A stretch of 64,000 nt of DNA from Clostridium drakei (GTDB taxonomy: Bacteria > Bacillota > Clostridia > Clostridiales > Clostridiaceae). This document shows, piece by piece, positions 42,794-51,209 of the stretch; within the stretch, counting starts at the first letter, position 1; each line of letters opens with the position of its first letter. The position numbers and the translations under genes are program-made. The notes beneath the pieces are model-generated. The model worked only from the letters and a program-made list of their open reading frames with translations. It was not told the DNA's origin and made no database searches. The stretch lies in NCBI RefSeq assembly GCF_000633595.2, contig NZ_JIBU02000005.1, positions 1 through 64,000 of the forward strand, read 5' to 3'.

Positions 42794-43630
42794 ATGTCAA
42801 ATTGTAATTCATGTCCATCAGGCGATTCATGCAGTAAGGATAAAGAGAAATGTATGATAGAAAATAATCCAATGAATAGTATTAAAAATGTTATAGGGGT
42901 TATGAGCGGTAAAGGTGGAGTTGGAAAGTCTACTATATCAGTAATGATTGCTAAACAATTAAGAAAATCAGGATATAAAGTAGGAATTTTGGATGCTGAT
43001 ATAACAGGACCAAGTGTACCAAGATTACTTGGCTTAAAAGGTAAAAATGCAGAAGTTAGAGAGGAAATTATATATCCAGTAGAAACAGAAGATAAGATAA
43101 AGGTTATGTCATTAAATTTATTAATTGAAGATGAAAATGAGCCAGTAATATGGAGAGGCCCAATAATTTCTGGAGCAGTTAAGCAATTTTGGACTGATGT
43201 ACTTTGGGGAGCACTAGATTATTTAATAATAGATATGCCTCCAGGAACAGGAGATGTAGCATTAACTGTTATGCAGTCTATTCCTATTAATGGACTTGTA
43301 ATGGTATCTGTACCACAGGATTTAGTTTCAATGATTGTTTCCAAAGCTATAAATATGGCAAAAAAAATGGATATTAAAGTTTTAGGTGTTGTAGAAAACA
43401 TGAGCTATATAGTCTGTCCAGATTGTAATAAGAAGATAAAGTTATTTACTGGAGATGGCATAGATAAATTTTTAGAAGAAGCCGATTTAGAGCTTCTTGG
43501 TGAATTACCAATGGTTAGTGAAATTTGTAACTTATCAAGCTGTGGATGTGAAAATTCAAGTGAAAGCTTAGATGAGTTGTTTAGTCCAATAGTAAGAAAT
43601 ATTTTGAAAAAATTAGAGGAGGAAAAATAG
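42794..43630 (+). CDS. Mrp/NBP35-family Fe-S carrier ATPase
   Basis: A 278-aa P-loop NTPase: GKGGVGKST deviant Walker A (about 37-45), DADITGPSVPRLLG, MPPGTGDVALTVMQ, and a C-terminal CPDCNKK metal site. The N-terminus adds the cysteine cluster CNSCPSGDSCSKDKEKC, typical of NBP35-type proteins and also of orange-protein operons. It carries and transfers Fe-S or heterometal clusters. The ATG at 42794 follows AGGAG. First gene of a seven-gene block. Confidence 0.92.
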   Translation: MSNCNSCPSGDSCSKDKEKCMIENNPMNSIKNVIGVMSGKGGVGKSTISVMIAKQLRKSGYKVGILDADITGPSVPRLLGLKGKNAEVREEIIYPVETEDKIKVMSLNLLIEDENEPVIWRGPIISGAVKQFWTDVLWGALDYLIIDMPPGTGDVALTVMQSIPINGLVMVSVPQDLVSMIVSKAINMAKKMDIKVLGVVENMSYIVCPDCNKKIKLFTGDGIDKFLEEADLELLGELPMVSEICNLSSCGCENSSESLDELFSPIVRNILKKLEEEK

Positions 43631-43996
43631 ATGAAAATTGCAGTTTCTGCCACAGGAAAGGATATTGAAAGTTTACTTGATATGAGATTTGGAAGGTGTG
43701 ACTTTTTTCAAATTCATGACAGTGAAAATGGAGATTTTAAAGTTGTTGATAATAAGGGTCAAAGTGCAAACGGAGCAGCAGGAATAGCAGCATCTCAGCA
43801 GTTAATTGATGAAAAGGTAGATGTAATAATTACAGGAAGTTTGGGACCTAATGCTTTTACAATTATTGAAAAATCAGGAATTAAAGCATATAAGTGTGGA
43901 AACATTACTGTAAAAGCTGCTTTACAAAAATTAAATAATAATGAATTAGATGAAATAAAGCTTGCAGGTCCAGCACATAATGGAATGGGTCAATAA
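43631..43996 (+). CDS. orange-protein/NifX-like cluster-binding protein
   Basis: A 121-aa dinitrogenase Fe-Mo cofactor family protein (LLDMRFGRCDFFQIHD; VDVIITGSLGPNAFTIIEKSGIKAYKC; GPAHNGMGQ). In length and in its place between Mrp and the MinD pair it corresponds to the orange protein of Desulfovibrio, which binds an S-bridged Mo-Cu-Mo cluster. The start directly abuts the mrp stop. Confidence 0.88.
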   Translation: MKIAVSATGKDIESLLDMRFGRCDFFQIHDSENGDFKVVDNKGQSANGAAGIAASQQLIDEKVDVIITGSLGPNAFTIIEKSGIKAYKCGNITVKAALQKLNNNELDEIKLAGPAHNGMGQ

Positions 43997-44016
43997 TCCG
44001 TAAGGGGGAGTAGAAT

Positions 44017-44847
44017 TTGAATATTGCAGTATTAAGTGGAAAAGGAGGAACAGGTAAAACTACAATTTCAACTAATCTTGCATTGATTTTAAAAGCTAAT
44101 TATATTGATTGTGATGTAGAAGAGCCAAATGGATTTATATTTCTAAAACCTTCAGATATTGTAAGTAAAGAAATACAAATTGATTACCCTCTTATTGATT
44201 ATAGCAAATGTATACATTGTGGGGAGTGCTCTAATGCTTGTGAATTTAATGCTTTAGCTAGAGTTAATGAATGTATTATACTTTTTGAAAAATTATGTCA
44301 CAGCTGTGGAGTTTGTAAAATTGTATGTAAACATGAAGCTATAGAGTATAAAAAGAGAAGTATTGGAATAATTGAAGAAGGAAATTCAGGTAGTATTAAG
44401 AGCAAAAGAGGATTGTTGAACGTAGGTGAACCTATGGCAGTTCCAATTATTAAAGAACTTTTAAAGGATTTAAATGAAGGAATTAATATATTCGATTGTT
44501 CACCTGGAACCTCTTGTAATGTAGTTAATACAATTCAGAATGTAGATTTAGCTGTACTTGTAACAGAACCTTCAGAATTTGGATTACATGATTTAAAAAT
44601 GGCAGTAGAACTTATTAGAAAATTTAATATACCTATGGGTATAGTGATAAATAAAAACTCAGGCAGTAAAAATATAATAACTCAGTATTGTGAAAAAGAA
44701 AATATTCCTATATTAGGTTATTTACCTTATAGAAGAGATATTGCACAGTGTTATTCAACAGGCAGAATGCTAATAGAAAATGAAGAGTATAGAAGCTTTT
44801 TTGAGGATATTGCTAGAAGGATAAAGGAGGCATCAGCATGGAATTAG
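44017..44847 (+). CDS. MinD-family ATPase with inserted ferredoxin domain, first
   Basis: A 276-aa protein: GKGGTGKTT (about 8-16), then an inserted 2[4Fe-4S] domain (CIHCGECSNACEFNAL; CHSCGVCKIVCKHEAI) at about 60-110, then the MinD remainder (FDCSPGTSCNVVNTIQ). It starts with TTG after AAGGGGGAG. Pairs with the next gene, which it overlaps by ten bases. In orange-protein operons the two ATPases assemble into one complex with Orp. Not a cell-division MinD: no membrane-targeting helix and no MinC/MinE. Confidence 0.9.
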   Translation: MNIAVLSGKGGTGKTTISTNLALILKANYIDCDVEEPNGFIFLKPSDIVSKEIQIDYPLIDYSKCIHCGECSNACEFNALARVNECIILFEKLCHSCGVCKIVCKHEAIEYKKRSIGIIEEGNSGSIKSKRGLLNVGEPMAVPIIKELLKDLNEGINIFDCSPGTSCNVVNTIQNVDLAVLVTEPSEFGLHDLKMAVELIRKFNIPMGIVINKNSGSKNIITQYCEKENIPILGYLPYRRDIAQCYSTGRMLIENEEYRSFFEDIARRIKEASAWN

Positions 44848-45740
44848 TAGTATTAAGTGGAAAAGGTGGGACAGGGAAAACTACAGTTGCTGTTGCTTTG
44901 TCAGAGCTTGCTAAGGATGTTATAAGAGTGGATTGTGATGTAGATGCTCCTAATTTCTATTTGTTTTATGATGGAGAGGATTTACATCAGGAAGATTTTT
45001 TTGGAGATAAAAAGGCTGTAATAGATAAAAATCTTTGTACTCACTGTGCCATATGTGAAAGTTATTGTAAATTTGGTGCTATAAAAAATTTAGAGATAAA
45101 TGTTTATAAATGTGAAGGCTGTGGAGCTTGCACTATTGTTTGTCCTGAAAAGGCTGTTAAACTATTAGAAGAGAAAAGTGCAGATGTATTTATAACAAAA
45201 ACGTCAAGAGGAATACTGTCCAGGGCAAAAATGGAAATTGGAAGTGAAGGTTCAGGAAAACTTATTAGCATATTAAGAAAAAATGGTAGAGAATTTAATA
45301 AAAAAGAAGACAGTAGCAATTCATTAATAAATAGCTTTAAAGGTATGTTCAATAAGAAATCCAACTTGATTATAACAGATGGTTCTCCTGGTATAGGATG
45401 TTCAGTAATTTCATCAATAACAGGTTGTGATTTTGCATTAATAGTTACAGAGCCTACAAAGTCAGGTATGGAGGATTTTATAAGAGTAATGTCTCTTTGT
45501 CAACATTTTGAAATTCCTGCATTAGTATGTATCAATAAATATGATATTAATGAAGAAATAGCAAAAGAAATTGAAATTTTTTGTAATGAAAAAGGTTTTA
45601 AATTAGTAGGAAAAATACCTTATGATGATATGGTTATGAAATCCATTAATGAACTAAAGCCTATAATTTATTATGAAAATAGTGAGGCAAAAATTGCAAT
45701 AGAACATATGTGGAATAATATAAAAGCCATTATTTATTAA
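44838..45740 (+). CDS. MinD-family ATPase with inserted ferredoxin domain, second
   Basis: A 300-aa paralog of the previous protein: SGKGGTGKTTVAVAL at the N-terminus, ferredoxin insert (CTHCAICESYCKFGAI; CEGCGACTIVCPEKAV) at about 68-110, and TDGSPGIGCSVISSITG. Together the pair holds up to four [4Fe-4S] clusters and two ATP sites, suited to reductive building of a heterometal cluster. Translation is coupled through the overlap. Confidence 0.9.
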   Translation: MELVVLSGKGGTGKTTVAVALSELAKDVIRVDCDVDAPNFYLFYDGEDLHQEDFFGDKKAVIDKNLCTHCAICESYCKFGAIKNLEINVYKCEGCGACTIVCPEKAVKLLEEKSADVFITKTSRGILSRAKMEIGSEGSGKLISILRKNGREFNKKEDSSNSLINSFKGMFNKKSNLIITDGSPGIGCSVISSITGCDFALIVTEPTKSGMEDFIRVMSLCQHFEIPALVCINKYDINEEIAKEIEIFCNEKGFKLVGKIPYDDMVMKSINELKPIIYYENSEAKIAIEHMWNNIKAIIY

Positions 45741-45771
45741 AAACATAAATGAATTTTAGGAGGAATATAAA

Positions 45772-46128
45772 ATGAAAATAGCAATTGCAAGTGAAGGAAA
45801 ATTAGTAAGTGGACATTTTGGTCATTGTGAAGGTTTTACTACTTATGAAGTTGAGGAAGGAAAAGCTTTAAATAAGAAGTTTGTTCAAAATCCAGGACAT
45901 AGACCAGGATTTTTACCAGTATTTTTAAAGGATTTAGGAACAAATGTTATTATTGCAGGTGGCATGGGAGAAACAGCTCAAGAATTGTTTAAGGAAAATG
46001 GAATAGAAGTAGTTGTTGGAGCAATGGGTGATTGTGATAATTTACTACATCAGTATGTAAATGGAGAATTAAAATCTACAGGAAGTGTTTGCACAGAACA
46101 TCAGCATGAAGGCCACTGCGAAGATTAA
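45772..46128 (+). CDS. NifX-like cluster-binding protein with His/Cys tail
   Basis: A 118-aa Fe-Mo cofactor family protein with the canonical motif SGHFGHCEGFTTYEV (about 13-27), NVIIAGGMGETAQELFKENGIEVVVGA, and a metal-rich C-terminal tail ending CTEHQHEGHCED. A close paralog is encoded at 63.0 kb (same HFGHCE motif and tail). AGGAGG ribosome site. Confidence 0.9.
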   Translation: MKIAIASEGKLVSGHFGHCEGFTTYEVEEGKALNKKFVQNPGHRPGFLPVFLKDLGTNVIIAGGMGETAQELFKENGIEVVVGAMGDCDNLLHQYVNGELKSTGSVCTEHQHEGHCED

Positions 46129-46144
46129 TATTAAGGAGAATTAA

Positions 46145-46603
46145 ATGGAGAAAGATTTAATTTATTTAAAAAAAATAATTGAAGATAATGGTTATATGTT
46201 CACTAGACAAAAGGAATATATATTAAAAACTTTAATTAAATCTAATATTCATTTAAGTGCTGAAGAAATATGTAAAGATGTTAAAAAGTATTCTATTGGC
46301 ATTGCCACAGTTTATAGAAGTTTAAAGGTATTTAGTAAATTAAATATAATAAAAGAAATAAATATAAATGGTACAAATTATTATGAAATGAAAATGTTTA
46401 GTGGAAAACCTCTGCATATACATTTTAAATGTGTTAAATGTAATAGTATAATAGATATAGATAATAAATTTTTAGAGTTGGATTATTTGAAATTAAATAG
46501 TAAAATTGAAAAGGAAAATAATTTAATTGTATCTGATGCTGATATAATGCTAATTGGATTATGTAATAAATGCAGGGAGGATAAAAATGCCAAGACCAAC
46601 TAA
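46145..46603 (+). CDS. Fur-family regulator
   Basis: A 152-aa Fur-type metalloregulator: winged helix (FTRQKEYILKTLIKSNIHLSAEEI; GIATVYRSLKVFSKLNII) and a dimer domain with regulatory site HIHFKCVKCNSIIDID. Two CxxC zinc pairs (CVKC near 99, CNKC near 145). The target metal is unclear. It is the only Fur paralog here and the best candidate to bind the palindromes at 36.5, 41.6 and 42.7 kb. Confidence 0.9.
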   Translation: MEKDLIYLKKIIEDNGYMFTRQKEYILKTLIKSNIHLSAEEICKDVKKYSIGIATVYRSLKVFSKLNIIKEININGTNYYEMKMFSGKPLHIHFKCVKCNSIIDIDNKFLELDYLKLNSKIEKENNLIVSDADIMLIGLCNKCREDKNAKTN

Positions 46604-47033
46604 ATTTAGAAAAGTTGAGTTTTTTCCAAAAGATGATTATTTTGTACCATGGGGAAAACCTAAATGTGAAACTGAAGAAATAGTTTTAAAGGTAGAAGAA
46701 CTTGAAGCGATGAGGCTTAAGGATATAGAAGAGCTAAATCAAGAAGAATGTGCTGAAAAAATGGAAATATCCCGTCAAACCTTTCAAAACATAATTGATA
46801 GTGCTAGAAAAAAGGTTGCAATAGCACTAACAGAAGGAAAAGCTATAAGAATTAGTGGGGGATATTATACTACAAATCACTGCAAATTCAAATGTATGGA
46901 TTGTGGGGAAACCTATGAAATAAATTATAAGCATGATAAATTAGCTTGTCCTAATTGTGGATCTCAGAGAGTAGTGTGTAGTAAAAAAGCCGCATTTTGT
47001 AGACGATGGTGTAATACAGAAAGTTCAACCTAG
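46587..47033 (+). CDS. DUF134 regulator with zinc ribbon
   Basis: A 148-aa DUF134/UPF0251 protein: MPRPTKFRKVEFFPKD, the sigma-70 region 4-like helix-turn-helix LNQEECAEKMEISRQTFQNIIDSARKKVA (about 50-78), and a C-terminal zinc-ribbon tail (CKFKCMDCGETYE; CPNCGSQRVVC; FCRRWC) absent from the paralog at 61.9 kb. Its start lies inside the fur gene, 17 bases before the fur stop, set by GGGAGG. DUF134 genes regularly accompany Orp-type operons and may control them. Confidence 0.88.
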   Translation: MPRPTKFRKVEFFPKDDYFVPWGKPKCETEEIVLKVEELEAMRLKDIEELNQEECAEKMEISRQTFQNIIDSARKKVAIALTEGKAIRISGGYYTTNHCKFKCMDCGETYEINYKHDKLACPNCGSQRVVCSKKAAFCRRWCNTESST

Positions 47034-47060
47034 GATAATTGAAAAGACTATCATATTAAA

Positions 47061-47089
47061 AGCGAGAGCTTAGTAAAATAACTCTCGTT
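47061..47089. terminator. bidirectional terminator
   Basis: Stem CGAGAG/CTCTCG extended by a wobble pair, with a T-run to the right and A-rich left side, between DUF134 and the opposite SHOCT-domain gene. Confidence 0.75.
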
Positions 47090-47100
47090 TTTTATACAAT

Positions 47101-47505
47101 TTATTTTGATTTAAATTCATTATAGGAAAGTTCACCCTTTGCAAGTTGTTCGCATATAAGAGAATCATTTTTATTACTTTCAATTTCATTTTTAATATTT
47201 AAAAATTCTTTTGTACTTATTAAACATTCAGCATATCTTTCTAGGAGTATAGGAGTATGAGAATTTGAATATTTAGTATGCTCAATGATGGATTTTCTTT
47301 CAGTATATTCGTCAACAGAAATAGTGCCAGAAGCATATTTTTCTTTAAGTATGCCAATGAGTTTTATTATAAATGGACTTGCAGGAGATCGATTTTTCAG
47401 TAGAAAAAATATTAAAATTAAAATAGTTAATAACAAAAATATTAAGATATAGGAACCATAAAAACCTATTCCCATGTGATGACCATATCCATGTCTATGT
47501 CCCAT
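47101..47505 (-). CDS. SHOCT-repeat membrane protein
   Basis: A 134-aa protein with a His/Gly-rich N-terminus (MGHRHGYGHHMGIG), one membrane helix (18-37) and two SHOCT-like repeats (LKEKYASGTISVDEYTERKSIIE and LLERYAECLISTKEFLNIKNEI), perhaps a third partial one at the end. The His-rich head could bind Ni, Cu or Zn. It lies 19 bases downstream of the sensor kinase in the same operon. Confidence 0.75.
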   Translation of the reverse strand: MGHRHGYGHHMGIGFYGSYILIFLLLTILILIFFLLKNRSPASPFIIKLIGILKEKYASGTISVDEYTERKSIIEHTKYSNSHTPILLERYAECLISTKEFLNIKNEIESNKNDSLICEQLAKGELSYNEFKSK

Positions 47506-47524
47506 AATTTTACTCCTTCCACTT

Positions 47525-49306
47525 TTAAATTTTGGAAAATGAAATAGTTATAATTGTTCCTTTGCCTAATTCACTTTCTATTTCAAAATGTCCATTTAAA
47601 ATTCTTACTAATCTTTTTGCTATTGAAAGTCCAAGTCCAGTTCCTTCAACATTTGAAGTTCGCGCCCTGTCAGCTTTGAAGAACTTTTCGCCTAAATATT
47701 CAATTTCATTTTTAGGTATACCAATTCCACTGTCCTCAATAATTATATAAATATTCTTATTGTCTGAATAAGTAGATATTTTTAATATACCTTCATTTGA
47801 AGAAAATTTAATAGCATTATCCAAAAATATTATAAGCAACTGTTTTAACTTATCATAATCACTAGATATAATAGGCAGATTATTTTCAAGTGACAGTTGT
47901 AAATTTATAAATTTATTTTTTATCAATGGTCTAAGACTTCTTAAAATATCATTAATAAGCATATTAATATTTAGTTCGTTAAAAACAATTTCCAATTTTC
48001 CAGATTCTAATTTGCTTAGATTAAGTAAGTCTTTAACCATTCTTTCAAGGCGATTAGTTTCTTTTAAAAGTGTAATACAAGTATCTTTTATATATTCTGT
48101 TTTTGTCATTCCATCTATGACTGATTCTAAATTACCTTTTATAATTGTTAAAGGAGTTCTAAATTCGTGGGAAACATTTGAAACAAAGTCTTTACGCATT
48201 TGTTCAAGTTTTTCTTTTTCGCTAACATCTTGAATAAGAATTACACCACCTATAGTCTCATTTAAATTGTTTTTTACAGGTGACATGGAGAAATTTAATG
48301 TTTTGTGTAGATATTTTTTTAATATAGATTTTTTTGTATCTTCATATATAGTAGCTTCAAATTCTTCAATTATATTTAATTCTGATAACACTGTATTAAT
48401 TTTTAAGCCTGATTCATAATCCTTAAGAGATAATAGAGAAAGAGCAGACTGATTAATATTAATGATATTAAGTTTTGAATCCATTGCTAAAATGCCTTCA
48501 TTCATACTTGTTATAATATTACTTAACTTTGTTTTTTCTTCGAAAAGTTTATTTATAGTGTACTGAAGCTTTAAAGATAATAAATCAAAGGAATTTGACA
48601 ATTCTCCAATTTCATCTTTTTGATATACATTTGTAAGTATTCCATAATGACCTTTTGCTAGTTCAAGTGCAGATGAATTTATTTTTTTTATAGGTGTTGT
48701 AATATTTTTGGAAAAATAATATCCCATAAGGCCAGCAATAAATATTTCACCTAAAAGAGTTAAAATTAAATATATAAAAAAATTGTTCATAGAATTAGAT
48801 AGATCAGTAATGGAAGAATTAATAACTACTGCACCAATTACATTATTGCTGTTATTTTTTATAGGAACTGACACAGTCATCATGTATTCTTTGTAATAAG
48901 GATTATATATTTCATCATATTCTTTTGAATTATCTAATGTTTTTTTGAAAATAGAATTATATGTTTTCAATACACTTGTATCAGTAATATAAGTAAGGCT
49001 AAGGCTCTTATTATTTGATGCAGATATAATATTTTTATTAGAATCAACTATCCAAATCTTGGCATTATCAATAGAATCTAGTAAGTTTATAATATCAGTA
49101 AACTCTTTTCCTTTAATATCTTCAGTTATATAAGGCTTAAGTGTTTTTGAAATTTCCAAAGCATGTCTTGTCATATTGCTTCTTTTTACATTAAAGATGT
49201 TGTTTTTAAATATGTTTAACGAAATAATACCTATTAAAAGAGTTGAAATAATAACAATTAGTAAAAAACCAAAAGTGAGTTTAAAAGTAATATTTTTTCT
49301 AAACAT
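47525..49306 (-). CDS. sensor histidine kinase (HAMP-PAS-HisKA-HATPase)
   Basis: A 593-aa membrane kinase: two helices (10-32, 175-197) flanking a 140-residue extracellular Cache-like domain, HAMP (197-250), PAS (260-360), HisKA with phospho-histidine H380 in VSHEFRTPL, and the ATPase with FLDNAIKFS, EDSGIGIPKNEI and GTGLGLSIAKRLV. The start overlaps the response regulator stop by eight bases. PhoR/ResE-like layout. The stimulus is unknown; the His-rich neighbours hint at metal or envelope stress. Confidence 0.9.
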   Translation of the reverse strand: MFRKNITFKLTFGFLLIVIISTLLIGIISLNIFKNNIFNVKRSNMTRHALEISKTLKPYITEDIKGKEFTDIINLLDSIDNAKIWIVDSNKNIISASNNKSLSLTYITDTSVLKTYNSIFKKTLDNSKEYDEIYNPYYKEYMMTVSVPIKNNSNNVIGAVVINSSITDLSNSMNNFFIYLILTLLGEIFIAGLMGYYFSKNITTPIKKINSSALELAKGHYGILTNVYQKDEIGELSNSFDLLSLKLQYTINKLFEEKTKLSNIITSMNEGILAMDSKLNIININQSALSLLSLKDYESGLKINTVLSELNIIEEFEATIYEDTKKSILKKYLHKTLNFSMSPVKNNLNETIGGVILIQDVSEKEKLEQMRKDFVSNVSHEFRTPLTIIKGNLESVIDGMTKTEYIKDTCITLLKETNRLERMVKDLLNLSKLESGKLEIVFNELNINMLINDILRSLRPLIKNKFINLQLSLENNLPIISSDYDKLKQLLIIFLDNAIKFSSNEGILKISTYSDNKNIYIIIEDSGIGIPKNEIEYLGEKFFKADRARTSNVEGTGLGLSIAKRLVRILNGHFEIESELGKGTIITISFSKI

Positions 49307-49991
49307 CTTTCACCTCAAATTTATATCCCATACCCCAAATAGTTTTAATATCCCAGTTATATTGTCCATTAAGTGCAAGCTTTGCTCTTATCCTTTTTAT
49401 ATGAGTATCTACTGTTCGAGGATCGCCAAAATAATCTACTCCCCATATGTTATCAAGTAAACTATCTCTTGAAACTATCTTGTTAGATGAACTTGAAAGC
49501 ATCCATAAAACTTCTATTTCTTTTTTAGTAAGGTTAATATTTGAACCATTTAATTTAATTGAATAATTTTCAATATCTAATTCAAGAGGAGGGTATTGAA
49601 TTGTAGTTAATTTAATATTTTCAGGTGGTGTAATTCTTCTAAGTACAGCGTTTATTCTTGCCACTACCTCACCAGGACTAAATGGTTTTACAATATAGTC
49701 ATCAGCACCAGAATTTAACCCTAAAATTTTATCTGCGTCCTCACTCTTTGCTGTTATCATTATTATTGGAGTATTGGATTTAAATCTTATTGATTTGCAC
49801 ACTTCCATTCCATCTATTATTGGCATCATAATATCCAATAAAACAATTTGAGGATTACATATATCAAATTTATCCAATGCTTCTTTTCCATTGAGAGCAG
49901 AAACTAAAGTAAAGCCTTCTTTTTCTACATAAGGTTTTAAAATTTTAATGATTTCTATATTATCATCGGCAATCAAAATATTTTTATCCAT
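49299..49991 (-). CDS. OmpR-family response regulator
   Basis: A 230-aa two-domain regulator: receiver with D9, D10, phospho-acceptor D53 (LLDIMMPIIDGM) and K103-type lysine in DDYIVKPFSPGEV, then an OmpR/PhoB winged helix (LTKKEIEVLWMLSS; DPRTVDTHIKRIRAKL; TIWGMGYKFEV). GAGGTGA ribosome site. It is divergent from the secreted protein gene at 50.4 kb, which is its likely target. Confidence 0.93.
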   Translation of the reverse strand: MDKNILIADDNIEIIKILKPYVEKEGFTLVSALNGKEALDKFDICNPQIVLLDIMMPIIDGMEVCKSIRFKSNTPIIMITAKSEDADKILGLNSGADDYIVKPFSPGEVVARINAVLRRITPPENIKLTTIQYPPLELDIENYSIKLNGSNINLTKKEIEVLWMLSSSSNKIVSRDSLLDNIWGVDYFGDPRTVDTHIKRIRAKLALNGQYNWDIKTIWGMGYKFEVKDV

Positions 49992-50087
49992 TTTTCATCA
50001 CCTCGTATTCTTTATTTTATCCGATCGCTACCATTGCTAATACCCTCATCTTTTTCAAGTGGGGGATAAGCACTGCTACGCGCCTGG

Positions 50088-50242
50088 ATAAGTTCTTCTA
50101 AGACTCAGATGGGTAAAATGTCTAAATGACATTTTACGAGCCCTGCTCCGGCAATAAAATGTCTAAATGGCATTTTATGAGCTTGCTCAGGTAAGAGGTA
50201 TTCCTCACAAGCAAACTCCACCTGAGTCTAAGAATCACTTGA
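50088..50242. repeat. dispersed repeat copy 2 with inverted left arm
   Basis: The right part (50194-50242) matches the copy at 41006. The left part (50088-50113) is an imperfect inverted version (CTAAGACTCAGATGGG against CCACCTGAGTCTAAG), so the whole can fold back on itself. Between them AAAATGTCTAAATG(A/G)CATTTTA occurs twice (about 50116-50137 and 50156-50177), each a small hairpin. It occupies the gap upstream of the response regulator; the remaining bases to 50440 are AT-rich promoter DNA. Confidence 0.75.
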
Positions 50243-50440
50243 TTAGATTATAACATCAGTATAGGATAGATTTGTGAAATAATTGTGGACTGAATTTGTT
50301 ATAATTGTGATTTAATTGTAAACATGTTAATGTGAATTTTAATAAATATAACACAATTATGACACTTTTTTGTTCATGATATATTTTATTATTATATTAT
50401 ACCAGACAGGTACAAAATTAAATGTATTGGAGGAATAAAA

Positions 50441-50959
50441 ATGAAAAAGAAAAATTTAATCATAGCGTTAACTATGGCACTTGCAGTAGGTATTGGAGCA
50501 ACAGCATATGCAAGTGCAGCATCGACTGGTGTTACTAATGGAAACAATACTAATCATCAAGGAGTTGGAATTGGAAGAGTTACAGGTATAAGTGGACATG
50601 ATTATGTACAATCAATTTTAAAAGATAAACTTGGGATTACAGACAAGGAAATAACAGATGCCCTTAATTCAGGAAAGACAATGTATGATTTGGCCAAGGA
50701 TAAAGGTATGACAGAAGAGCAATTTAAAGCAGCATTGTTAGAGGAAAGAAATAAGGCTATAGACAAGGCAGTTGCTGATGGAAAGATAACTAAAGAGGAA
50801 GGAGCTTCCATGAAAGAAAAATTGAAAAGTAATATGGAAAGCTGTACTGGCATTCCTGGTCAAGGAATTAGACACGAGGGAAAAGGAATGGGACATGAAG
50901 GAAAGGGACATATGGGTCATGGAAATAGAGGAACTGCAAACTGCTATACTAATAATTAG
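50441..50959 (+). CDS. secreted protein with His/Gly-rich tail (DUF2680-like)
   Basis: A 172-aa exported protein: signal peptide with cleavage near AYASA-AS (about 26), then a helical domain of two similar units (LKDKLGITDKEITDALNSGKTMYDLAKDKGM; LEERNKAIDKAVADGKITKEEGASMKEKL) as in DUF2680/YckD proteins, and a C-terminal segment in which GHEGKG-type steps repeat (about 140-165). The His-rich end could bind metal. Divergent from the two-component system. AGGAGG-type site (TTGGAGGAA). Confidence 0.82.
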   Translation: MKKKNLIIALTMALAVGIGATAYASAASTGVTNGNNTNHQGVGIGRVTGISGHDYVQSILKDKLGITDKEITDALNSGKTMYDLAKDKGMTEEQFKAALLEERNKAIDKAVADGKITKEEGASMKEKLKSNMESCTGIPGQGIRHEGKGMGHEGKGHMGHGNRGTANCYTNN

Positions 50960-51128
50960 TATATAATAGTTTAAATAAAATGGGTTGTTGTATTAAGAAT
51001 AAATATTACAATAATATTGCCATAATTTTAAATTTGTAAAGCAATATATTGTATATGAATTTCTTAGTGCTACAGCTCTTTTTAGTGTTTAAAGATAGAG
51101 TATATGTATGAATTTTATATTTATATAT

Positions 51129-51156
51129 TGCAATATTACGATATTATGATATAATA
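51129..51156 (+). promoter_or_regulatory. promoter with the TATTACGATATTATG operator
   Basis: TTGCAA (51129-51134), 16-base spacer, TATAAT (51151-51156). AATAT-TACG-ATATT in the spacer is a dyad. The run ATATTACGATATTATGATA matches the opposite strand of the HesB/trx promoter at 26.5 kb, and TTTATATTTATATATT just upstream matches there as well. Confidence 0.68.
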
Positions 51157-51209
51157 CTGTTATATGATTTAAATATTAAATAACTGATTTTGAAAGGGGT
51201 TTATTTTAT

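Noticed and set aside
44017-45740. MinD pair as cell-division proteins
   Set aside because: Both contain ferredoxin inserts and lie with NifX and Mrp genes; no MinC or MinE.
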